A stretch of 64,000 nucleotides of DNA from Nocardioides cremeus (GCF_030518195.1 NZ_JAULSC010000009.1:32552-96551), one strand, 5' to 3'. Positions 36,811 through 46,324 are shown, counted from the first letter of the stretch. The notes: generated from the letters alone by a model not told the origin. Program-made: numbers and translations.

Positions 36811-38177
36811 GCCAGACCAGCTTCCGGCACGACGTGCCCGGCACGGCAGCCAGCACCTGGCACGACGACCGTCGCTGGTCGGGGATGCCACCGTTGGAGC
36901 TCTCCGCCCGCGACGGGCGCCGCCTGGAGCACGTCGTCGTGGTCGCCGCGCACCCCGACGACGAGTCCCTCGGAGCCGGCGGGCTGCTCTCGCGGCTGCT
37001 CCGGCTGCCCGACGACGAGCGTCCGCGCATCGAGATGGTGCTGCTCACCGCGGGGGAGGCCAGCCACCCGTCCTCGCCCACCCACACCCGCGAGGAGCTC
37101 GCGGCGCGCCGCCTGGAGGAGTCGCAGGCCGCGCTGGGCGCGCTCGGCGGCGCCGCCGACCGGGTCCCGGTCGAGTGCTGGGGCTCCGCCGACGGCCGGG
37201 TCGCTGACCACGAGGCGCGCTGGGTCGACCGCCTCAGCACCCTCGTCGGCGACGGCAGCCGCGCCCTGCTGGTGGGTCCGTGGCGCCACGACGGGCACCC
37301 CGACCACGACGCCGCGGGGCGGATCTGCGCCGCGGCCGCGCGTCGTACCGGCGCCCGGCTGCTGGAGTACCCGATCTGGTTCTGGCACCGTGCCGAGCCC
37401 CACGACGCGCCGTGGGTCGACCTGCGCCGGCTGCCGCTCGACGCGGCGACCTGCACCCACAAGCGCCAGGCCGTGCACGCCCACGCCTCCCAGGTGCGCC
37501 CGCTGTCGGAGGATCCCGGCGACGAGACGCTGCTCCAGCCCGAGCTGCTGGCGCACTTCCTCGGCGAGCAGGAGGTCTTCGTCGAGGCGCCGGCGCGCGA
37601 CGAGACCCTCGACGAGCTGCACCGCTCGGTCGCGGAGCCCTGGGGCGCCGACACGCGGTGGTACGAGGAGCGCAAGCGGGCCCTGGCCCTGGCGATGCTG
37701 CCGGCCCGCCACCACGGCCAGGTGCTCGAGGTGGGGTGCTCCACCGGGGTGCTGACCCGCGCGCTCGCCGAGCGCTGCGACGACGTGCTGGCGGTCGACT
37801 CCAGCCGTGCGGCCGTGTCAGCCGCGCGTCGTCGCACCGAGGACCTCGCCAACGTCGAGGTCCAGCAACGACTGCTGCCCGAGGACTGGCCCGACGGACG
37901 CTACGACGTGATCGTGCTCAGCGAGGTCGGCTACTTCCTCAGCCCCGTCGACCTCGACGAGCTGGTGCGCCAGAGCGCCAACGGCCTCGACCGCGACGGC
38001 CTCGTGCTGCTGGCCCACTGGCGCCACCCCGTGCAGGGCTGGCCGCTCGACGGCGCCGCGGTGCACCGGGCCTTCGAGGCGCTGCCGGGCTGGTCGCGCA
38101 TCGCCGAGTACCGCGACCGCGACGTCGAGCTGCTGCTGCTCGGCCCCGAGCACCGCCTGCCGGACCCCACCGCGTGA
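36795..38177 (+). CDS. Fused PIG-L deacetylase / class I SAM methyltransferase
   Basis: This 460-residue protein carries two enzyme domains. Residues about 45-255 are a PIG-L (LmbE-like) zinc deacetylase with A51-A-H53-P-D-D-E57 and G167-H-P-D-H-D172, the metal-binding motifs. Residues about 285-450 are a NodS-like methyltransferase with VLEVGCSTGVLTRAL (near 311) as the SAM-binding motif. In many bacteria these two are separate genes, but here they are fused. PIG-L enzymes remove acetyl groups from sugar N-acetyls such as GlcNAc-inositol. Here the substrate is unknown. It overlaps both neighbours (16 bp upstream, 4 bp downstream), indicating tight translational coupling. Confidence 0.85.
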   Translation: MVDGVSQTSFRHDVPGTAASTWHDDRRWSGMPPLELSARDGRRLEHVVVVAAHPDDESLGAGGLLSRLLRLPDDERPRIEMVLLTAGEASHPSSPTHTREELAARRLEESQAALGALGGAADRVPVECWGSADGRVADHEARWVDRLSTLVGDGSRALLVGPWRHDGHPDHDAAGRICAAAARRTGARLLEYPIWFWHRAEPHDAPWVDLRRLPLDAATCTHKRQAVHAHASQVRPLSEDPGDETLLQPELLAHFLGEQEVFVEAPARDETLDELHRSVAEPWGADTRWYEERKRALALAMLPARHHGQVLEVGCSTGVLTRALAERCDDVLAVDSSRAAVSAARRRTEDLANVEVQQRLLPEDWPDGRYDVIVLSEVGYFLSPVDLDELVRQSANGLDRDGLVLLAHWRHPVQGWPLDGAAVHRAFEALPGWSRIAEYRDRDVELLLLGPEHRLPDPTA

Positions 38178-38896
38178 GCGGCATCGACTCGCTCGTGGTG
38201 GTCGTCCCGGTCCACGACGAGCAGGAGGTCCTGGGCGCCTGCCTCGACGCCATCGGCACCGCAGCGGCCCGCGTGCGTGCGCGGGAGGCCGCCGGACCGC
38301 GCGTGCAGGTCGTGGTCGTGCTCGACGCCTGCACCGACGCCAGCGCCGAGATCACCGCCGCCCACGGCGCCCGGGGCGTCCGCGCGGTGCACTGCGGCGC
38401 CCGCAGCGTGGGAGCCGCTCGCGCCCTGGGCGTGGACGCTGCGACCTCGCGACAGGGCTCGGAGCGGTGGGGGCGGACCTGGGTGGCCACGACCGACGCC
38501 GACAGCCGGGTGCCGGCGTCGTGGCTGGAGGACCACCTCGCCGCTGCCGAGCACGGTCACGACCTGCTGGTCGGCCCGGTGCAGCCCGACCCGGCCGGCC
38601 TCGACGCGCCCGTGCTGGCCGCCTGGCACGAGCGGCACCGCGGCGGCAGGCTGCACGTGCACGGGGCCAACCTCGGGGTGCGGCTCTCGGCGTACCGGGC
38701 CGTGGGCGGGTTCGCCGACCTCGGCACCGGCGAGGACGTCGAGCTGGTCCGGGCCCTGCTCGAGGCCGGGACACCCGCGGTGCGGCAGGGGCGTCCTGTC
38801 ATCACCTCGGCGCGCGAGCACGGACGCGCCCCCGACGGCTTCGCGGGCTACCTGCGCGCGCTGCGGGTCGCCGTGGCCGAGGGCGCCACGGCCTGA
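38174..38896 (+). CDS. Family 2 glycosyltransferase
   Basis: This 240-residue protein is a GT2-like transferase. The nucleotide-sugar binding region shows VVVVPVHDEQEVLGACLDAI, the D-x-D-like metal motif is T-D-A-D-S-R, and HGANLGVRLSAYRAVGGFAD plus GEDVELVRAL follow. There is no membrane segment. The GTG start overlaps the previous stop by four bases. It is the last gene of the operon, so the pathway probably attaches a sugar to, or builds, a small glycosylated product. Confidence 0.85.
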   Translation: MSGIDSLVVVVPVHDEQEVLGACLDAIGTAAARVRAREAAGPRVQVVVVLDACTDASAEITAAHGARGVRAVHCGARSVGAARALGVDAATSRQGSERWGRTWVATTDADSRVPASWLEDHLAAAEHGHDLLVGPVQPDPAGLDAPVLAAWHERHRGGRLHVHGANLGVRLSAYRAVGGFADLGTGEDVELVRALLEAGTPAVRQGRPVITSAREHGRAPDGFAGYLRALRVAVAEGATA

Positions 38897-38918
38897 GGCC
38901 TCCAGCCGGGCACCGGGC

Positions 38919-40439
38919 TCAGCAGCCCACGTCGGTGACGTCGCCGTCGCGCAGGATCCGGCGAGCGGCGTCGAGGCGGTAGGACGAGCAGTAGTAGAAG
39001 CTCAGGTGCTCGTCGCGACGCAGCCGCACCGGTGACCAGGTGCCGCCGCCCGTGGGCTCGAGGTAGTCGACGCGCTGGCGCAGCAGCGCCCGCGGTCCGC
39101 CGCGGCGCTTGAGGTAGCGGTCGAGCCAGCGCTGCACCGTGACGCTGGTCAAGGCCTGGCCCCAGCGGCTGGCCGGCAGCACCAGCGGGATGTCGGTGTA
39201 CTCCAGGTGGGTGGAGGCGCGGGGGACCAGCATCATCGAGTCGACCCCGGCAGCGTCCCAGGCGTCCCACCCGGTCGCCCTCTCACGCCGGGGGTCGGGA
39301 CCGTCCGGGCTGGGTTGGGGCGAGATCGAGCTGCCGCCGGAGAGCACCCACGGCGAGACGGCGAAGCCGTACTCCGACTGCACACCCAGGGCGGGCACGA
39401 CCGGGGTCACCGCGTCGTCGCCCGAGGTGGAGCCGAGCTTGTCGAGCGCCACCACGGTGGCCACCCGCTCGTCGACGGCCTGCACCTGGGAGACGGCGGC
39501 GGCGCCCAGGGAGTGGCCGATGACCGCGATCCGGTGGCGCCTGCCCGGCGTCACCGGGCGCTTGACGCGGCGCCGGTCGAGGAGGCGGTGGAACGGGTTG
39601 GCGGCGTCGACGGTGGCCCCGGTGCTGCCCGGGTTGGCCCACGGCCGGGCCGGCGTCGCGAGCAGGAAGGACAGGGCGTCGCGGGTGCCGACCTCGAAGT
39701 TGGCCTGCTGCTGGAACGGCACCCCCGGGCAGCCGGTCATCTCGTCGGCCACCTCGGCGGGCAGGGGCTCGGCGGTCGGGTCGCAGAACGGGAACGCGGA
39801 GCCGTCGGGGTGCGGGAAGGTCTCGCTGCCGCCCTGGCCCTGAACGTCGTAGGTCAGCACGACGTAGCCGCGCTCGGCCAGGTCCTGGGCCAGCCACTCG
39901 TACATGCCCTCCGAGCCCTGCACCGAGCCCGGGGTGATCACCACGCCGGGGAACGGCCCGCGCAGCCGTCGGCCGGTGTAGGGGTCGCGGGCGCGCTCGG
40001 CGGGCGCCCACACGGTGCCGCGCAGCAGCGCGCCGTACCGGTTGGTGAAGGCCACCCGCTGCGAGCGGCCCCGGGTGCCCGACCACGAGGCACGCAGCGG
40101 GTTGCCGACGTCCCAGCCGGGCACCAGGTTGCCGGCGGTCACGGCCGGACGGGTCGGCTCGGCGACCTGGGTCAGCAGCTGGGCCACCGACACCGCGGAG
40201 CTCTGCGCGACCAGCGCCGGCAGGTAGGCGGGGTTGCGCAGCTGACCGCCCTCGCCGTGGATGCGCCCGTAGGCGGCGGCGACGTTCTCGGTGTCGCGCT
40301 GCACGTACGCCGCCGAGCCGGGCTCCGGGCCCGGCTCGCGCTCCGCGGAGGCCACCGCCCCCGGCGTGGTGCCGCCGAGCAGCAGGGCCGGCACCGCCAG
40401 CAGCGCGATCGACGTGGTCAGGCGGCGGGGCAGGGGCAC
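38919..40439 (-). CDS. Exported alpha/beta hydrolase
   Basis: This 506-residue protein has a signal peptide (about 1-30: ALLAVPALLLGGTTPGAVASA) and an alpha/beta-hydrolase fold with GHSLGA (nucleophile Ser) in RHRIAVIGHSLGAAAVS. The oxyanion region is GVVITPGSVQGSEGM. The family resembles secreted dienelactone-hydrolase or lipase-like proteins of actinobacteria. It lies downstream of the cation exchanger on the same strand with 72 bases between. The substrate is unknown. Confidence 0.8.
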   Translation of the reverse strand: MPLPRRLTTSIALLAVPALLLGGTTPGAVASAEREPGPEPGSAAYVQRDTENVAAAYGRIHGEGGQLRNPAYLPALVAQSSAVSVAQLLTQVAEPTRPAVTAGNLVPGWDVGNPLRASWSGTRGRSQRVAFTNRYGALLRGTVWAPAERARDPYTGRRLRGPFPGVVITPGSVQGSEGMYEWLAQDLAERGYVVLTYDVQGQGGSETFPHPDGSAFPFCDPTAEPLPAEVADEMTGCPGVPFQQQANFEVGTRDALSFLLATPARPWANPGSTGATVDAANPFHRLLDRRRVKRPVTPGRRHRIAVIGHSLGAAAVSQVQAVDERVATVVALDKLGSTSGDDAVTPVVPALGVQSEYGFAVSPWVLSGGSSISPQPSPDGPDPRRERATGWDAWDAAGVDSMMLVPRASTHLEYTDIPLVLPASRWGQALTSVTVQRWLDRYLKRRGGPRALLRQRVDYLEPTGGGTWSPVRLRRDEHLSFYYCSSYRLDAARRILRDGDVTDVGC

Positions 40440-40511
40440 CGTGGGTCCTCCGTGGTGGTGAGCGGCTCAGGTCGTCGCCCGCTCAACGAGCCACGGCGCC
40501 CGGCGACACGC

Positions 40512-41540
40512 TCAGGCGCTGGTGACCACGACCGTGACGCCCAGCGCGTAGAGCACGATCATCGCGACGCTCTCGAAGCCGATGCGCCCGAGCCCGCGCT
40601 CCTCGCGCCGGATCAGGCCCATCAGCAGCACGGCCGTCATCAGCGCGCCCAGGGCGGTCCAGAAGACCACCGTGCTCGACACGGCGTGGTAGATCGAGCC
40701 CTCGCCGTAGGCGACGTCGGAGAAGGCCGCGAAGAGGGTGTCGAAGGCGTTGCCGCCGATGATCCCCGACACCGCCAGGGTCAGGGCGCCGTTGCGCACG
40801 GCCGCGACCGTGGTGACCAGCTCGGGCAGCGAGGTGACCACCGCGGTGAAGAGCGTGCCGACCAGCGCGGCGCCCAGCATCGTCTCGGCCACGATGACCG
40901 AGGCGCTCTTCTCCAGCACGTAGCCGGCGCTGCCGATGGTGGCCGCGAGCAGCAGGAAGGCGACGACCTGCGCGACCAGCGACTCGCGCTGGTTGGCCTC
41001 CTCCGGCTCGTCCACCCGGGTCTCGTGGGTGCGCGCGGGGGTCCACATGGGCTGGGCCTGGGTCTGGCGCACCAGCCGCAGGCCGTAGACGTAGGAGGCG
41101 AGGAGCAGCGGGGTGACGACGTGGACGTGGCCGACGGTCCACTGCGGCATCGCGAAGGCGATCAGCAGCCACGACATCTGCGACATCAGCAGCGCGCCCT
41201 GGATCATGTTGCCGATCGAGGCGGCCGCGTGCTCGAGGTTGGCGCGCCGGTAGGCGATGTCGGCGACCGCCAGGAAGAGGGTCTGCACCGCGATCCCGCC
41301 GACGGCGTTCGACATCGCCAGCTCGGCCTTGCCCGAGACCGCGGCCGAGACCGAGAGCACGCTGCCGCTGAGCGAGGTCGTCAGGCCCATCAGCACCGCG
41401 CCGGCGACGGCCTCCCCGAGGCCGGTGCGGTCGGCGATCCGGTCGACCAGCCCGGCCAGTCGCACGCCGGCGACGCCGATGATCGCTGCGCAGATCGCGA
41501 AGACGAGCCAGGCCACGTCGAGCGGCATCGCGTCGAGCAC
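40512..41540 (-). CDS. Cation/proton antiporter of the CaCA (Na+/Ca2+ exchanger) family
   Basis: This 342-residue integral membrane protein has about ten transmembrane helices and two inverted-repeat halves. The first contains AVLMGLTTSLSGSVLSVSAAVSGKAELAMSNAVGGI, and the second contains TSLPELVTTVAAVRNGALTLAVSGIIGGNAFDTLF, which match the alpha repeats of exchangers (ion-coordinating Ser/Thr/Asn and Glu). A charged linker between them (RTHETRVDEPEEANQRES) would face the cytosol. The start is GTG 41540 with GGGAGG five bases upstream. The ion carried cannot be told from sequence. Confidence 0.83.
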   Translation of the reverse strand: MLDAMPLDVAWLVFAICAAIIGVAGVRLAGLVDRIADRTGLGEAVAGAVLMGLTTSLSGSVLSVSAAVSGKAELAMSNAVGGIAVQTLFLAVADIAYRRANLEHAAASIGNMIQGALLMSQMSWLLIAFAMPQWTVGHVHVVTPLLLASYVYGLRLVRQTQAQPMWTPARTHETRVDEPEEANQRESLVAQVVAFLLLAATIGSAGYVLEKSASVIVAETMLGAALVGTLFTAVVTSLPELVTTVAAVRNGALTLAVSGIIGGNAFDTLFAAFSDVAYGEGSIYHAVSSTVVFWTALGALMTAVLLMGLIRREERGLGRIGFESVAMIVLYALGVTVVVTSA

Positions 41541-41649
41541 AGGGACCTCCCGGGACGGCGGCGGTCGGTGGATCGGTGTGGCCCGACCGTACCGACCGCC
41601 TCCGGCGCACGAGACCACCCCACCAGCGCGGCCGTGGGGCGGGCCGTCC

Positions 41650-42036
41650 TCAGGGCAGGTGGACGGTGCCGCCCCCGTCGCGGGTGCGGGCCAGCAGGTC
41701 GCGACGCGACAGCGACCAGTGCCCGCAGTCGCACCACGCCGGCAGCTCGTCGCCCACCAGGCGGCCGGCCTCGAGGAGGTCGGTGAAGAGGTGCCCCGGC
41801 CCGCCACCGTCGTGCGCGGTGTCGACGAAGTCCTTCGAGCCGTGGGCGTGGGGTCCGGTGGCGGCCCGGTAGACCAGCCCGGCCGGGGTGTCGTAGACCG
41901 CGGCGAGGTGGTGGGCGTGGCGGCACTGGACGTTGAGCACCCGGTGGTCGGTGGTCCGGGTCAGGACGTTCGTCAGGTCGGCCATCGCCTGCTCGGCGAC
42001 CGCCCGGCTGTCGGCAGGTTCGGCATGTGGGCTCAT
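41650..42036 (-). CDS. Hypothetical Cys/His-rich protein
   Basis: This 128-residue protein begins MSPHAEPADSRAVAEQAMADL. It has the clusters CRHAHH and CDCGHW, which may bind metal. I do not recognise a family. It is divergent from the PucR-type regulator and 109 bases upstream of the antiporter on the same strand, so a separate promoter is likely. Confidence 0.6.
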   Translation of the reverse strand: MSPHAEPADSRAVAEQAMADLTNVLTRTTDHRVLNVQCRHAHHLAAVYDTPAGLVYRAATGPHAHGSKDFVDTAHDGGGPGHLFTDLLEAGRLVGDELPAWCDCGHWSLSRRDLLARTRDGGGTVHLP

Positions 42037-42159
42037 CCGTCCACGGTGCTCGTGACCGCAGCAGCCGCCCAGGGACCATCGGCCCGAAATGGAGAAAAGC
42101 CACAGAACCGGGCCTTCCAGTGTCCACGAACGCCGCGCCTGCCTGATGCCCCGGTCCTG

Positions 42160-42184
42160 ACACGTATGGAGTGTCGCAACGTGT
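42160..42184. promoter_or_regulatory. Inverted repeat upstream of the PucR-type regulator
   Basis: ACACGT (42160-42165) and ACGTGT (42179-42184) are six-base arms with a 13-base spacer, and GACAC/GTGTC (42159-42163/42171-42175) overlap them. It sits about 72-97 bases before the regulator start and may be an autoregulatory site. Confidence 0.35.
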
Positions 42185-42255
42185 GCCGGAGGAAGCCGAC
42201 GGTTGACGGGGCCGTTCCCCGGCGTCGGAGGCCCGCGCCGCCTACGCTCCTGGAC

Positions 42256-43425
42256 GTGTCCCGGTCAGCTGCAGACGTCGTGCCCCTCGCGACGTTGATG
42301 CGCCCCCACCTCGAAGCGGTGTGGGCCGACCGCGACCAGGTGGTCTCCCGGGTGGCCCGTCAGGTCGTCCAGCTGCCGACCTACGCAGCGTCCCCGTCGA
42401 GCGAGGTCTGGATCGGGATGACCCGGATCCTCGAACGGGTGGTGGACGGGGATCCCTTCGCCACGCCCACGGATGCGGACCAACAGGCGGCGATGGCCAC
42501 CGGGATCCAGGGCGGTCGGGCCGGGATCGCCGTGGACGACCTCGTGGCCGCGGTCCTGCTCGGGGCACGCGAGGTCGAGGAGGAGATCCTGCGCCGCGCG
42601 GCGGCCGCGGAGGTCGCGGAGGCGGTGCGGTCGGAGGCCTCGCGTCGGGCCCGGCGCTGGGCCGAGCAGGTGGTCGTGTGGGCGGTGCAGGGGCTGACCT
42701 CCACTGCCGGCGCGGAAACCGCTGACGCGCGGCACCGCCGCCTGCTCGATGCCATGCAGCGTGAGGACGCGGACGTGGCGCTGGCCGACCTGGTGAGCGA
42801 CGCCGGCCTCGACCCCGGAGGACGGCACGTCGTGGTCTGCGCGGTGCCCGACGGCAGCCCTGGCTCCGACGTGGCTGCCACTGCGCTGCGCTTCGCGCAC
42901 CGTGGCCGGGCCGCCTGGGCCGAGGAGCCCACGGCGGGCGAGACCCTGGGAGTCCTCACCGAGTCCCCGGACCGGGTGCCCGGGCTGGTGGTCGCGCTGG
43001 CCGGCGCAGCGCGCAGTCAGGACCTCCCGGTAGCGCTGCGTGAGGCCCGTCGGGTGAATCGGGCAGCAGCAGCACAGGTCGGCGCCGGTCTGCACACGGC
43101 CGAGTCGTTGGGGCTGCTGCTGGCGCTGCACGAGGACGCCGCCCTGCGCGAGCGGCTGTGGAGACGGTGGGTCCACCCGCTCCTGGAGGAGCCGCGACAC
43201 GACCTGGTGGAGACTCTGCGCGCCTGGCAGCAGCACCATGGACGCACGGACGAGGTGGCCCGTCAGCTGGGGGTGCACACGAACACCGTGCGGAACAGGC
43301 TGGGCCGGGTCGACACCCTTCTGGGCCCTGGCTGGCGGGACCCGCAGGGACAGGCCGAGGTCTGGGCGGCCCTGCGGATCGGGCCGGGCGACTCCATGGA
43401 GGCCGTTGTGGCCGGCCACACCTGA
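42256..43425 (+). CDS. PucR-family transcriptional regulator
   Basis: This 389-residue protein starts at GTG 42256 (an upstream ATG at 42166 in the same frame is possible). The C-terminal PucR helix-turn-helix reads LVETLRAWQQHHGRTDEVARQLGVHTNTVRNRLGRVDTLLG, as in CdaR/PucR regulators. The long N-terminal part holds a helical region, probably for ligand binding. It lies directly before the exported protein and desaturase genes on the same strand and may control them, which is inference. Confidence 0.85.
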   Translation: MSRSAADVVPLATLMRPHLEAVWADRDQVVSRVARQVVQLPTYAASPSSEVWIGMTRILERVVDGDPFATPTDADQQAAMATGIQGGRAGIAVDDLVAAVLLGAREVEEEILRRAAAAEVAEAVRSEASRRARRWAEQVVVWAVQGLTSTAGAETADARHRRLLDAMQREDADVALADLVSDAGLDPGGRHVVVCAVPDGSPGSDVAATALRFAHRGRAAWAEEPTAGETLGVLTESPDRVPGLVVALAGAARSQDLPVALREARRVNRAAAAQVGAGLHTAESLGLLLALHEDAALRERLWRRWVHPLLEEPRHDLVETLRAWQQHHGRTDEVARQLGVHTNTVRNRLGRVDTLLGPGWRDPQGQAEVWAALRIGPGDSMEAVVAGHT

Positions 43426-43489
43426 CGGGGTCCCTCGTTGGGGGTCTCCCCACCCGTGTGGTCCAGGACGCGGCGTTGACTCCTACGTG

Positions 43490-45175
43490 ATGCCTCCCAC
43501 CCGCCGTGCCTCCGCGTCCACGCGCCCTCCGGGGCTCCTCATGGGCCTGACTCTCAGCTTGTCTTCGAGTCTGCTTCTAGCAGCCTCCGTCGGGGTCCCG
43601 GCGGCAGCCGACCCCGTGCCGGGGATGCCGCCGGGTGTGCCGACGCTGCCCGGCATCATCGACGTCAGCGACCCCCGCGACGTCGAGCTCGCTGACATCG
43701 TCGCCGCGATCCCGGGGCTGGTGGAGGGGCTCGCCGCCAACCGCACCGACATGCTGCGCTGCCCCGAGCTCGCGGGGGGAACCGTCGGCTTCCCCGAGTT
43801 CGAGGGCCAGCCCGGACGGGACGAGGACGAGGGCAACCCGTTGACCGCCGGCGACCCGGGTCAGGGGCCGCGCTCCCTGCCCGAGCGCGTGGTGTTCCGG
43901 AGCCCGGACGAGACCTTCAACCGGCGCTACGAGTTCGCGGTGCGTCGCGGCGACGTCTACTACAAGTCGCGTAGCGAGGTGACGGGCATCCGCGAGCCGT
44001 GGGCACGGCTGGCGGTGCCCGACTGCTTCGCCGGGAAGGTCGTCGGAGTCTCCGTCGACGACGACGAGCTGGTGGCCGTGGACGAGGACCGCTGGGTCTA
44101 CGTGATGGACGGCGCACTGCGTCAACCGACGCATTTCTCCTGGTCGATGCGCTACGGCCGTCCCTTCTGGCTGGGCGCCGGACGCACGCTGCCGGCAAAC
44201 CAGGACTGGGAATGGTCGGTGCTCTCGATCCTCGAGGACGGCACCTGGGTCGACCCGGCCGGGAACGACCACAAGGTCGGTGACAACAAGGTCTCGCACA
44301 TCTGGATGCTCAGCGGCCGTGGGCAGCGCCTGACCTACATGGACCCGTGGCTGCCGCCCGACGAGAGCTACGAGGCGTGCGGACCCGAGCGAGGGCGGTT
44401 CCGGTCCCAGGCGCTGTCTGCCAGCGGGTCGACCCTCTTCGTCGTGGGGCCACACGGTGACCTGTTCACCCGCCTGTACGACTTCGACATCGCGGGCGCC
44501 GACCCGCTGTTCTTCGACTACTCCTACGAGGACCAGAGCGACGTGCCCGAGCCACGCATCCAGCTGCCCTCGCCTGCCTGGGTCGAGCAGCCCAAGATCC
44601 CGGGCCGGATCACTGACCGGATCTCGATCCACAAGGTCGGGACCCGCTCCGTGCACCGTGAGCTCCGGGTCGAGGGGCTCCGAGGCCGGTCCACCGGCTA
44701 CTGGCACAAGGACGTCCAGGCAGCGCGGTGGCGCTTCACCCCCACCGGTGCCGCCCTCGACGGGGACCTGTTGCGCAACCCGGCACGCGACACCTCCCGA
44801 CGCCGACTCGGGCGCGGCGAGGATCGTCGCTACACCGCGGGCGTCGACGGCGCACGGCTCGTCCTGGACGACTTCAACGTCTACTGCACCCCCTCGCTCC
44901 TGCAGGTGCGGCTCGACAACGGCGAACGCTTCTCGTTGACCCTGCACAGCGTCGACAACATCCGCCAGTCCGAACGGGCGCGTGGACTCGACGACGTCCC
45001 CCGAATGGTGCGCGGCACCCTCGAGGTGCCGCCGTCGCTGCGGCGCCACGCCTCGCCGGCCGTGCGCTCCTTCCTGGATCGCATCGGGCCCGACCAGTTC
45101 ACCGAGGCCCCGATGGACGTGACGCGGGAGGAGATGCAGTTCCGCGACCAGGGCTGGGTGCTGCGCCATGGCTGA
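43490..45175 (+). CDS. Exported protein of unknown function
   Basis: This 561-residue protein has a signal peptide (MPPTRRASAS...LLLAASVGVPAAA40, with an AAA cleavage site). The mature part has repeated Trp/Tyr-rich, beta-strand-like units (GDVYYKSRSEVTGIREPWARL, RWVYVMDGALRQPTHFSWSM, DLFTRLYDFDIAGADPLFFDYSY), compatible with a beta-propeller. I cannot assign a family. Translation may instead start at ATG 43541, still leaving a signal peptide. It lies after the PucR regulator and 186 bases before the sterol desaturase gene on the same strand, so the three may work together. The intervening 186 bases hold no other gene. Confidence 0.65.
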   Translation: MPPTRRASASTRPPGLLMGLTLSLSSSLLLAASVGVPAAADPVPGMPPGVPTLPGIIDVSDPRDVELADIVAAIPGLVEGLAANRTDMLRCPELAGGTVGFPEFEGQPGRDEDEGNPLTAGDPGQGPRSLPERVVFRSPDETFNRRYEFAVRRGDVYYKSRSEVTGIREPWARLAVPDCFAGKVVGVSVDDDELVAVDEDRWVYVMDGALRQPTHFSWSMRYGRPFWLGAGRTLPANQDWEWSVLSILEDGTWVDPAGNDHKVGDNKVSHIWMLSGRGQRLTYMDPWLPPDESYEACGPERGRFRSQALSASGSTLFVVGPHGDLFTRLYDFDIAGADPLFFDYSYEDQSDVPEPRIQLPSPAWVEQPKIPGRITDRISIHKVGTRSVHRELRVEGLRGRSTGYWHKDVQAARWRFTPTGAALDGDLLRNPARDTSRRRLGRGEDRRYTAGVDGARLVLDDFNVYCTPSLLQVRLDNGERFSLTLHSVDNIRQSERARGLDDVPRMVRGTLEVPPSLRRHASPAVRSFLDRIGPDQFTEAPMDVTREEMQFRDQGWVLRHG

Positions 45176-45361
45176 GCGCCCGCACGCCCGCCTCCGCAGC
45201 GCGGCAGCCCCGGGACTGCAACGCGGCGATCGGGGTGATCGCGGACCGCGCAGTGCGACGACCGGCCGGGTGACTGGTCGCCCTGACCTGTGGGGAGACG
45301 CCGCCAGCACCGTGCTGACCTCTTGCTGCACCACTGAGACCGCCTGCGAAGGAGCACCGAC

Positions 45362-46324
45362 ATGCTGGAGACGTTGAGCGCGGTCTGGTCCACGATCCCC
45401 GCACCACTGCAGGACCCGGTCGCCCTGGCGGCCCCGTTCTTCTTGCTGGTCATCGGCCTCGAGGCCCTGGCCGCGGTCCTGCTGGAGGACGAGCGGCCGG
45501 CGGGGGAGCGGCGAACGCCGGGCGGGCGGGTGGTCCCTCGACGAGGTGGCTACGAACGCCGCGACGCGCTGACCAGCATCACGATGGGCGTCGTGTCGGC
45601 GGGCACGATGGCGGCCTGGAAGGGGCTCGGTCTGCTCGGCTACGCGGTGCTCTTCGCCTACGTGGCGCCCTGGCAGCTGCCGGTCGACGCGTGGTGGACC
45701 TGGGCGTTGGCGCTGCTCGGGGTCGACTTCCTCTTCTACTGGGCGCACCGCATCGCTCACCGGGTGCGGTTGGTGTGGGCGACCCACCAGGCCCACCACT
45801 CCAGCGAGTACTTCAACTTCTCCACGGCGCTGCGCCAGAAGTGGAACAACTCCCACGAGCTCGTGCTCTGGGCCCCGCTCCCGCTGCTGGGCGTCCCGCC
45901 GGCCCTGGTCTTCTTCGGGTTCTCGGTCAGCCTGGTCTACCAGTTCTTCGTGCACACCGAGCGGGTCGACCGCTTGTGGCGGCCCGTCGAGCTGGTCTTC
46001 AACACGCCGTCGCACCACCGCGTCCACCACGGCAGCGATCCGGAGTACCTGGACCGCAACTACGGCGGGATCCTCATCGTCTGGGACCGGTTCTTCGGCT
46101 CGTTCCAGCCCGAGCGGCACCGCCCGACGTACGGGTTGACGGTGCCGGTGGGGACCTACCACCTGCTGCGGCTGCAGACCCACGAGTACGCCGCCATCGC
46201 GCGCGACGTGCGGGCGGCCGGGACGTGGCGCGAGCGGATCGGCTACGTGCTGGGTCCGCCGGGATGGCGACCGGCCGTGGTCGCGGCCAGGCCGGAGATC
46301 GCTGCGGCCACGACTCCGAAATGA
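45362..46324 (+). CDS. Sterol desaturase/fatty acid hydroxylase family protein
   Basis: This 320-residue membrane protein has several transmembrane helices and three histidine clusters that bind a di-iron center: HRIAH, HQAHH and HHRVHH. Enzymes of this family hydroxylate or desaturate lipids, sterols or alkane-like chains. The start ATG 45362 follows AAGGAG. A bidirectional hairpin lies immediately after its stop, before tRNA-Leu. The substrate is unknown. Confidence 0.9.
   Translation: MLETLSAVWSTIPAPLQDPVALAAPFFLLVIGLEALAAVLLEDERPAGERRTPGGRVVPRRGGYERRDALTSITMGVVSAGTMAAWKGLGLLGYAVLFAYVAPWQLPVDAWWTWALALLGVDFLFYWAHRIAHRVRLVWATHQAHHSSEYFNFSTALRQKWNNSHELVLWAPLPLLGVPPALVFFGFSVSLVYQFFVHTERVDRLWRPVELVFNTPSHHRVHHGSDPEYLDRNYGGILIVWDRFFGSFQPERHRPTYGLTVPVGTYHLLRLQTHEYAAIARDVRAAGTWRERIGYVLGPPGWRPAVVAARPEIAAATTPK

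Noticed and set aside
45168..45377. A 69-codon frame between the exported protein and the desaturase
   Set aside because: It overlaps both neighbours, has no ribosome site of quality and lacks conserved features.
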